Under the pieces are notes generated by a model, which had not been told where the DNA came from, made no database searches, and saw nothing but the letters and a program-made list of their open reading frames with translations. 20,834 nucleotides of DNA, taken from Prosthecobacter debontii. Its GTDB lineage: Bacteria; Verrucomicrobiota; Verrucomicrobiia; Verrucomicrobiales; Akkermansiaceae. This document shows positions 15,587 to 20,834 of this stretch, piece by piece (position 1 is the stretch's first letter; each line of letters opens with the position of its first letter). Where the stretch lies: NCBI GenBank assembly GCA_945883455.1, contig CAMCXJ010000013.1, positions 1-20,834 of the forward strand. Direction: 5' to 3'. The position numbers and the translations under genes were made by a program.

Positions 15587-15609
15587 TTGACGTGAATGTC
15601 AGCCCCAAA

Positions 15610-16068
15610 ATGAGCGGTCAATTCCAGCAATACAAAGGAACCTACCTTTACAAGACGGATTCGAAAAGTCGGGTCAATGTCGTGTCCGCTTGGAGGCCGC
15701 AGCCAGGCGAAAGCCTTTACATGATGGCCTCGTTCGACCGGAGGAGCGAACTGCCCATCATCAAGGTGCTGACGGACGAAGGCATCGCAAGCCGCCTGAA
15801 AACCGTAGATGACCACGTGGTGGATCCCGGGGAGAAGGCAGAGGCAAAGAGCGAACTTAAGAGAAATCTCCGTGACGCGAACCTAAACGACCAAGGCAGG
15901 TTGTTGATACCGAAGGATTTTGCGCAGCATGCCGGAATCGAACCCGACGCGGAAGTTTATCTCCTGGCGGGCGACTCTCATTTCGAGGTCTGGAGCAAGA
16001 AAAACTATTGCGCGGCCTTCGGAGGACTCGGAGTCGCGCCCTCGCGCAACAAGCTTGGCATTTATTGA
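15610..16068 (+). CDS. mraZ: Transcriptional regulator MraZ
   Basis: MraZ is an AbrB-like DNA-binding protein that opens the division and cell wall cluster and represses it in E. coli. The 152-residue product has the two expected half-domains. The second (NDQGRLLIPKDFAQHAGI, 93-110) keeps the conserved D.GR...P motif. The first (TDSKSRVNVVSAWRP, 16-30) keeps DSK.R but lacks the usual proline and is followed by an unusual stretch to about residue 60. I chose the ATG at 15610; a GTG at 15592 in frame would add six residues. No Shine-Dalgarno is clear. Position directly before rsmH, ftsL, ftsI and murE supports the call. Repeats upstream may be its own operator. Confidence 0.9.
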   Translation: MSGQFQQYKGTYLYKTDSKSRVNVVSAWRPQPGESLYMMASFDRRSELPIIKVLTDEGIASRLKTVDDHVVDPGEKAEAKSELKRNLRDANLNDQGRLLIPKDFAQHAGIEPDAEVYLLAGDSHFEVWSKKNYCAAFGGLGVAPSRNKLGIY

Positions 16069-16111
16069 AAAGTTTCACCACTCAACCCGCCGATCCCTCA
16101 CCCACTTTTCT

Positions 16112-17368
16112 ATGTTATCCAACTCACTAGCCCTAGCGAACGAGACGGCCTGCCCAGCGGCGGTTTCCGGTCGGTTCCTGCGCACGCTGGGGCTGGATAC
16201 CTTTTCACCAAGCTCTCTGGCTGGGCGGATGAAGTCTCTCGGGACAGAGCTTCATTCGCTTTTTAATCCGGTGCGTCGTGCTGCTCCTGGCTGGTTGTCA
16301 GCGCGACCACCGGTAAAATTTCCCAAAGGATCACAGAACAGCGAGCTCGGGACAGCACGCGGTTTTGGCATATCGGACTCCGCAATCGCTCCTGGCTGGT
16401 TGTCGGTTGCGGAGTCCGAATCTCCTTCCCCGGATGTCTACCACCTTCCCGTCTTGGCCGCTGAGGTGCTCGAAATGATGGATGCCTGCGCCGGCAGATA
16501 CATCATCGATGGCACCTTGGGTGGCGGCGGTCATTCCGAGCTTTTTCTGAAAGCAGGGGCGCAAGTCCTTGGCGTGGATCGTGACCCTGAGGCGCTTGCC
16601 CATGCCGGTTCTCGGCTGGCCGGGTTCGCGCCGAATTTCTCCACCTATCAGGCGAATTTTTCGGAGATCCTAGGTCATCCTCGTATCGCCGCCGGTGAAC
16701 TCGCCGACGGGTTACTACTTGATCTCGGGGTTTCCTCGCGCCAGCTCGATTCCGCGCCGCGCGGCTTCTCCTTCATGCGTGAGGGTCCGCTCGACATGCG
16801 TATGGGGCCGAACGCGAAAATGACCGCCGCCGATCTAGTCAACCACTCGCCCGAAGCCGAGATCCTCCGCATCCTCCGCGAATATGGCGAGGAACCCCGC
16901 GCCCGCCGGATTGCCGCCGCCATTGTCGAAAAGCGCGCCGTGAAACCTTTCACCACCACCACAGAACTCGCCGCCTGCATCGAGAAAGCCGTCGGGCGCA
17001 GTGGAAAAACACATCCCGCTACCCGCAGTTTCCAAGCAATCCGCATGGCGATCAACGAGGAACTTGAATCGCTCGCCGCCATCTTATCCTCTGCTACCAA
17101 AATCCTGAAACCCGGAGGACGCCTGCTAATCATCACTTTCCATAGCCTCGAAGACCGCGAGGTGAAGAGATATCTCCGCCAGCACTCGCAACCTTTCATC
17201 GACGATCCCACATGGCCCCAAGCGCGGCCCAACCCCGACCGCATTTTTCGGTTGCTTTCGAAAAAAGCCATCGCGCCCAGCGCCCAGGAAACATCCACGA
17301 ACCCACGCGCCCGCAGTGCGAAACTGCGGGTAGCTCAGCTTTTGGGGGATGAACCTTTTACCGCCTGA
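16112..17368 (+). CDS. rsmH: 16S rRNA (cytosine1402-N4)-methyltransferase, start uncertain
   Basis: RsmH (MraW) methylates N4 of C1402 in the 16S rRNA decoding centre using S-adenosylmethionine. The core begins near 16436 (VYHLPVLAAEVLEM) and is about 310 residues, a normal full length. Visible motifs are the SAM loop IDGTLGGGGHSELFL, VLGVDRDPEA, LLLDLGVSSRQLDSAPRGFSF, DMRMGP, HPATRSFQAIRMAINEELE and ITFHSLEDREVKRYL. Upstream the frame stays open with ATG at 16112 and 16229 and a TTG at 16400. The coordinates use 16112, which gives 418 residues with about 108 extra at the N-terminus. The extra part is encoded largely by the two-hairpin repeats and looks unlike RsmH. None of the starts has a good ribosome binding site, so the true start may be much later. 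Confidence 0.9.
   Translation: MLSNSLALANETACPAAVSGRFLRTLGLDTFSPSSLAGRMKSLGTELHSLFNPVRRAAPGWLSARPPVKFPKGSQNSELGTARGFGISDSAIAPGWLSVAESESPSPDVYHLPVLAAEVLEMMDACAGRYIIDGTLGGGGHSELFLKAGAQVLGVDRDPEALAHAGSRLAGFAPNFSTYQANFSEILGHPRIAAGELADGLLLDLGVSSRQLDSAPRGFSFMREGPLDMRMGPNAKMTAADLVNHSPEAEILRILREYGEEPRARRIAAAIVEKRAVKPFTTTTELAACIEKAVGRSGKTHPATRSFQAIRMAINEELESLAAILSSATKILKPGGRLLIITFHSLEDREVKRYLRQHSQPFIDDPTWPQARPNPDRIFRLLSKKAIAPSAQETSTNPRARSAKLRVAQLLGDEPFTA
16225..16419 (+). repeat. Two consecutive two-hairpin units with identical loops and covarying stems
   Basis: Unit 1 has hairpin A1 (about 16225-16259; loop CGGGAC at 16240-16245, about 15 bp with one bulge) and hairpin B1 (16268-16313; loop CTCCTGGCTGGTTGT at 16284-16298, stem 15 bp with one bulge and one T.G). 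Unit 2 has A2 (16337-16364; loop CGGGAC at 16348-16353, 9 bp with two mismatches) and B2 (16373-16419; loop identical at 16389-16403, 16 bp with one T.G). Stems differ between units yet pair, while loops are identical. Linkers are T-rich. Loop B copies are 105 nt apart, so both read APGWLS in the rsmH frame. The function is unknown; candidates are a structured RNA leader or a palindromic mobile repeat. Confidence 0.75.
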
Positions 17369-17401
17369 AAAACTTCGCCCGCACACCACCCAGCCATCGC
17401 T

Positions 17402-17746
17402 ATGAACCGCCGCCGCCAAGAACCCCAACAGAGAATCACGCTCGCTATGATTCTCTCCGTCATCCTCGCAGGTGCCTTCGGTGCCGTCGGTGGTGTGACC
17501 TACGTGGTTTATCGTAATTGTCAGATCAAGACCGCGCGCGAGATCGATGTCGTGGAGCGCCGCATCGAGCAGCACCAGCTTGACATACGCACCGTTCAAA
17601 TGCGCGCCGACCAGATCCTTAACTTATTTGCCATACGGAAATACCTCGAGGAAACGGGAACCGAGCTCATACCCATTCCCATCGGCGTCTCCGAAGATGT
17701 CACCATGCCGGATGACGCGCCAGAAGCCACCTCTGCCAGCCTGTGA
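17402..17746 (+). CDS. ftsL: FtsL-like cell division protein
   Basis: The 114-residue protein has the FtsL layout. A short basic cytoplasmic N-terminus (MNRRRQEPQQR) leads to one transmembrane segment (about residues 13-37, ITLAMILSVILAGAFGAVGGVTYVV). A periplasmic helix likely to form a coiled coil follows (about 41-75, REIDVVERRIEQHQLDIRTVQMRADQIL). The tail is Pro/Thr-rich. FtsL proteins are short and poorly conserved; they join FtsB and FtsQ to activate the FtsWI septal synthase. The call rests on topology, size and position between rsmH and the ftsI-type gene. Its TGA overlaps the GTG start of the next gene by 4 bp (17743-17746), suggesting translational coupling. Confidence 0.75.
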   Translation: MNRRRQEPQQRITLAMILSVILAGAFGAVGGVTYVVYRNCQIKTAREIDVVERRIEQHQLDIRTVQMRADQILNLFAIRKYLEETGTELIPIPIGVSEDVTMPDDAPEATSASL

Positions 17747-19668
17747 ACCGCGCTTTCCAAAACCGCTGCATCTTCCTCTGCCTTGTCCTTGTGACCTTGC
17801 TTAGCGCCTTGTCCGCGCGCCTCGTACAAATCCAGCTCGTTGACAGGCAACGCTACGCCGCCTCGTCGTCCAAGGCTTTCCACCGTATCGAGCGACTCCC
17901 CGCGATCCGCGGCATGACCGTTGACCGCAACGGCGAGCCCATCGCGAAAAGTATCCCGGTAGCCTCGGTCTTTGTTGATAAAAATCACCTCCTCGATCCC
18001 AAGCTCGCTTCCTTCGGCCTCGCCTACATGGAAGCTTCGGTGGATAGTTCTTGGGAAAAACTTTCCACCGAGGAGCGAGTCCGCCGCATCTATTCGCTAC
18101 GTGGTGAGATTCTCGCCCGGGAATCCGCGGACGTGATTGTGCAGAAGCACCTCGCTCGTGTAATTTCCCTGCTCGACCCGCTTCTCGAAATGGATCGAAA
18201 CCAGATACGCGCGGCGATAGAGACAAACAAAGCGAAGTGGTTCCCGATCGCCAAGGACATCCCGGACGATACCGCGGAACGCCTCCGTGAAATCGTCGAT
18301 GAGAATTACCTGCAAGGCATCGCCTTTGAGAACTCGATCAAGCGCTGGTATGCGAACCCCAAACTCGCCACCCACCTCAGCGGCTTTACCGGCGAGGTGG
18401 AGGAGAAAACGGAGGATGGGAAAACGGCTTACCGGATGGCGGGGCGATTCGGTGTCGAGTCCTCGCAGGAAGAGTTCCTCGCTGGGCGGGATGGACGCCG
18501 CGAGCACCGCAGGGATTTGCGCGGCATGATTGTTCCCGGCAAGGCCAGCAGCCTGCTGCCACCCCGTGCTGGGCTCAACGTGAAACTCACCATCGATCTT
18601 ACTACGCAGGCGATTGTCGAGGAGGAGCTGGATGCGGGACTCGCCCAATTTAAATCGCAGCGCGGCGCGGTGATCGTCATGGATCCGAAGACCGGTGAAG
18701 TCCTCGCCATGGCCTCGCGCCCGCACTTCGATCTCAACCACAAGCAGGATTTGGAGAACAACTCCTTCAACTACGCGATCCAAGCGAAATACGAGCCTGG
18801 ATCCACCATCAAGATCATTCCCACCGCCGCGGCGTTGGAGGAGAAACTCGTCACGCCCACCACCGTCCTGAACTGCCCGCGATTTCTGCAGGAACAAAAG
18901 TTCAGCGTGCGCGACGGACACTCCGGCGGCATGCTCACCTTCAACCAAATCATCCAGAAATCGAATAACATCGGATGCTGGAAGCTCGCCAAACAGCTGG
19001 GCGTGAAACGCTACTACAGCTACGTGCACGGCTTCGGTTTCGGCGAGCGCAGTGGGGTCCAGCTCAGCGGCGAGAATCCCGGCATGGCTCCAGTCGCGAA
19101 GCTACCTGTCGATTTCTCACGAGCCTCCTACGGATATTACATAGGCGTCACGCCGATTCAGATGGCCGCCGCCTATTGTGTAATCGCCGGCGACGGGCAT
19201 CTTCTCAAGCCGAACATCATCAAGGCTCTTGTCGCCAATGACGGCACGGTGGTCGATGATTTCCCCACGGTCTCGCGCAGGAAGGTGATTTCCCCCGAAA
19301 CGGCGAAGAAAATGCGCGCTGCGTTGCACAAGGTGACCCAGCTCGGAGGCACCGCCCAACAGGCTTGCGTGGCCGGCTACAAGGTCTGCGGGAAAACCGG
19401 AACCGCCATCAAGCACGATCCTAAACGCGGCGGTTACATAAATGGCGCGTATGTCGTTTCCTTCGCCGGTTTCATGCCCGCCGATGATCCGGCATTCGTT
19501 TGTTACGTCGTCATCGACGAGCCGAAAACAACCGAGGTGAAGCACTACGGCGGAACGATCGCAGCCCCTATCTTTTCAAAAATCGCGACCCGCCTCGCCG
19601 CGCACATGAACCTCACGCCCACCGAACCGATCAAGCACTCCGAGGAGCCGATCGCCAGGACCCAATAA
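17743..19668 (+). CDS. ftsI: Class B penicillin-binding protein (FtsI/PBP3-type transpeptidase)
   Basis: This 641-residue bitopic protein cross-links septal peptidoglycan. A signal-anchor lies at about residues 9-30. The dimerisation region starts with LPAIRGMTVDRNGEPIA, the usual class B motif (R.G.I.DRNG). The transpeptidase domain has all three active-site boxes: SxxK at 354-357 (GSTIK), SxN at 407-409 (KSNNIG) and KTG at 551-553 (CGKTGTA). No PASTA domain follows; the tail is short and ends KHSEEPIARTQ. The region at about 85-200 is longer than in E. coli FtsI. The GTG start overlaps the ftsL stop. Position before murE supports FtsI; SpoVD-type naming would be an alternative, but no sporulation context exists. 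Confidence 0.93.
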   Translation: MNRAFQNRCIFLCLVLVTLLSALSARLVQIQLVDRQRYAASSSKAFHRIERLPAIRGMTVDRNGEPIAKSIPVASVFVDKNHLLDPKLASFGLAYMEASVDSSWEKLSTEERVRRIYSLRGEILARESADVIVQKHLARVISLLDPLLEMDRNQIRAAIETNKAKWFPIAKDIPDDTAERLREIVDENYLQGIAFENSIKRWYANPKLATHLSGFTGEVEEKTEDGKTAYRMAGRFGVESSQEEFLAGRDGRREHRRDLRGMIVPGKASSLLPPRAGLNVKLTIDLTTQAIVEEELDAGLAQFKSQRGAVIVMDPKTGEVLAMASRPHFDLNHKQDLENNSFNYAIQAKYEPGSTIKIIPTAAALEEKLVTPTTVLNCPRFLQEQKFSVRDGHSGGMLTFNQIIQKSNNIGCWKLAKQLGVKRYYSYVHGFGFGERSGVQLSGENPGMAPVAKLPVDFSRASYGYYIGVTPIQMAAAYCVIAGDGHLLKPNIIKALVANDGTVVDDFPTVSRRKVISPETAKKMRAALHKVTQLGGTAQQACVAGYKVCGKTGTAIKHDPKRGGYINGAYVVSFAGFMPADDPAFVCYVVIDEPKTTEVKHYGGTIAAPIFSKIATRLAAHMNLTPTEPIKHSEEPIARTQ

Positions 19669-19673
19669 CCTAC

Positions 19674-20834
19674 ATGCTTCTCCGTACGCTTATTTCCCAG
19701 CTAGAAAAGGTCACCACTTCAGGTGCGCTTGATCTTGAAATTGATGCCCTCACGGCGGATTCCCGCGCCGCGGAGCCGGGCAAGCTGTTCGCCGCGATCC
19801 GTGGCACGAGTATGGACGGGCACAAGTTCATCGCGGAGGTCATCGCGAAAGGCGCCACCGCGATCCTCGCCGAGACCGCGCCGCCTTCCGATTTCCCGCA
19901 AACGGCGGCATGGCTCCACGTTCCCGACAGCCGCGCCGCGCTGGCCGTGCTTTCGGCCACATTTTACGGCGAGCCTGCGGGAGAGCTGAAGATGGCGGGT
20001 ATCACCGGCACGAACGGCAAAACAACTACGGCATTTCTCGTACATCACATCATGCGCACGGCATGGCACCGCGCCGGACTGCTCGGCACCATCCTTGTCG
20101 ATGACGGAGAGACCCGCACGCCCGCAAAACACACGACGCCCGGCTCCATCGAGCTCAACGCCATCCTCGCTACCTTCCGCGATAACGCCTGCCGCGGCGC
20201 GGCGATGGAGGTTTCCTCGCATGGCATCCACCAAAAACGCGTCCATCACATCGCCTTTGACGCCGCCGTTTTCACCAACCTCACCCAGGATCACCTCGAT
20301 TACCACGGCACGCTCGCGAACTACATGGAGGCGAAAGCTTCGTGGTTCCACGACCTCGCAGCGAATCCGATGGGGAAAAAGCCTGTAGCCGTGATTAACA
20401 CCGACGACGCGTGCGGCAACGATCTCGCCGCGGCGCTCCAAGGTAAGCTGTCGGTGCTGAGATACGGCTTCGGAGTGAATTGCGATTTCCGCGCAAATGG
20501 ATTCCGCCAAAAGCCCGACGGCATGACCTTCGAACTCGCGGCAAAAGGAAAAACCTTCCTCGTCCGCGCACCGCTCATCGGTCGTTTTAACGCCTACAAT
20601 CTCCTCGCCGCCATCGCGTCTGCCTCTGCTTGCGGCATCAAGCCCCGCGAAGCCATCGCCGCGCTCGCCGATTCACCGCAGGTACCGGGTCGTATGGAAA
20701 ATGTGGGCAGCGCGGGTGGTGCCACGGTCTTCGTGGATTACGCCCACACGCCGGATGCGATCGAGAATGCCTGCCGCACCATGAAAGAACTCGATCCACG
20801 CCGCCTCATCACCGTCTTTGGTTGTGGCGGGGAT
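19674..20834 (+). CDS. murE: UDP-MurNAc-tripeptide synthetase MurE, cut by window end
   Basis: MurE adds the third stem-peptide residue to UDP-MurNAc-L-Ala-D-Glu in the cytoplasm. The first 387 residues are present and the frame runs off the window without a stop. Motifs are TADSRAAEPGKLFAAIRG (UDP-substrate domain), the P-loop GITGTNGKTTT (109-119), HTTPGS (153-158), EVSSHG (179-184), NLTQDHLDYHGT and YMEAKASW with Lys221, the likely carbamylated lysine. Further on come GRFNAYNLLAA and DYAHTPDAIENA. The DNPR-type motif that would show diaminopimelate as the added amino acid lies beyond the edge, so specificity cannot be read. It starts 5 bp after the ftsI stop, typical of the tightly packed cluster. 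Confidence 0.95.
   Translation, partial: MLLRTLISQLEKVTTSGALDLEIDALTADSRAAEPGKLFAAIRGTSMDGHKFIAEVIAKGATAILAETAPPSDFPQTAAWLHVPDSRAALAVLSATFYGEPAGELKMAGITGTNGKTTTAFLVHHIMRTAWHRAGLLGTILVDDGETRTPAKHTTPGSIELNAILATFRDNACRGAAMEVSSHGIHQKRVHHIAFDAAVFTNLTQDHLDYHGTLANYMEAKASWFHDLAANPMGKKPVAVINTDDACGNDLAAALQGKLSVLRYGFGVNCDFRANGFRQKPDGMTFELAAKGKTFLVRAPLIGRFNAYNLLAAIASASACGIKPREAIAALADSPQVPGRMENVGSAGGATVFVDYAHTPDAIENACRTMKELDPRRLITVFGCGGD

Noticed and set aside
15331..15609. Search for CRISPR repeats or a small gene in the AT-rich gap before mraZ
   Set aside because: Only the short 10-bp-spaced GTGTA repeats were seen; no regular repeat-spacer pattern or supportable frame.
16153..16191. Inverted repeat CCCAGCG/CGCTGGG upstream of the two-hairpin units as a third unit
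   Set aside because: It lacks both conserved loops and has a long 25-nt loop; it may be chance in GC-rich DNA.
18097..19029. Open frame of 310 codons on the - strand opposite ftsI
   Set aside because: Shadow of the ftsI transpeptidase, whose active-site boxes lie in the + frame.

Overview
The window looks like a chromosomal stretch from a Verrucomicrobia-type bacterium, probably close to Verrucomicrobiales. That placement is inferred from gene content and style, not from a database search. It is GC-rich. It pairs housekeeping loci with a secreted sulfatase, a ThuA-like protein and a beta-helix protein of the kind common in the Planctomycetes-Verrucomicrobia-Chlamydiae group. Shine-Dalgarno sequences are weak or absent before many genes.

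Layout. Positions 122-2398 (+) hold a putative lipoprotein with a trypsin-like triad, an exported ThuA-like protein and a small membrane-anchored protein of unknown function. Positions 2427-5055 (-) hold a run reading pgk, tpiA, then a SOUL-family lipoprotein. Positions 5197-7017 (+) hold an exported sulfatase with a helical-repeat tail. Positions 7094-7555 (-) encode a small protein that resembles the plant Whirly single-stranded-DNA-binding fold. Positions 7783-8719 (+) look like decaying DNA: a truncated beta-helix gene abuts a start-less fragment of another gene, followed by an element with terminal inverted repeats. Positions 8903-15044 (-) are the gyrase operon, gyrB then gyrA, split by a two-gene nucleotidyltransferase cassette that may be a toxin-antitoxin module. 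A tRNA-Val(TAC) follows at 15256-15330 (+). From 15610 to the right edge (+) lies the start of the division and cell wall cluster: mraZ, rsmH, ftsL, the ftsI-type transpeptidase and a murE cut by the window end.

The most unusual part is the mraZ-rsmH junction at 16225-16419. Two consecutive units each carry two hairpins. The hairpin loops are identical between units (CGGGAC and a 15-nt loop) while the stems differ in sequence but still pair. The same DNA stays open in the rsmH frame, so it could add an in-frame N-terminal extension containing two copies of APGWLS. Other points of interest are the Whirly-like protein, the cassette inside the gyrase operon, a 26-nt palindromic repeat just after two unrelated stop codons, and GTGTA repeats at 10-bp spacing before mraZ.

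How the genes work together: pgk and tpiA serve lower glycolysis, gyrB and gyrA form one gyrase, and mraZ to murE control and carry out septal peptidoglycan synthesis. The exported sulfatase and ThuA-like protein point to use of environmental polysaccharides.
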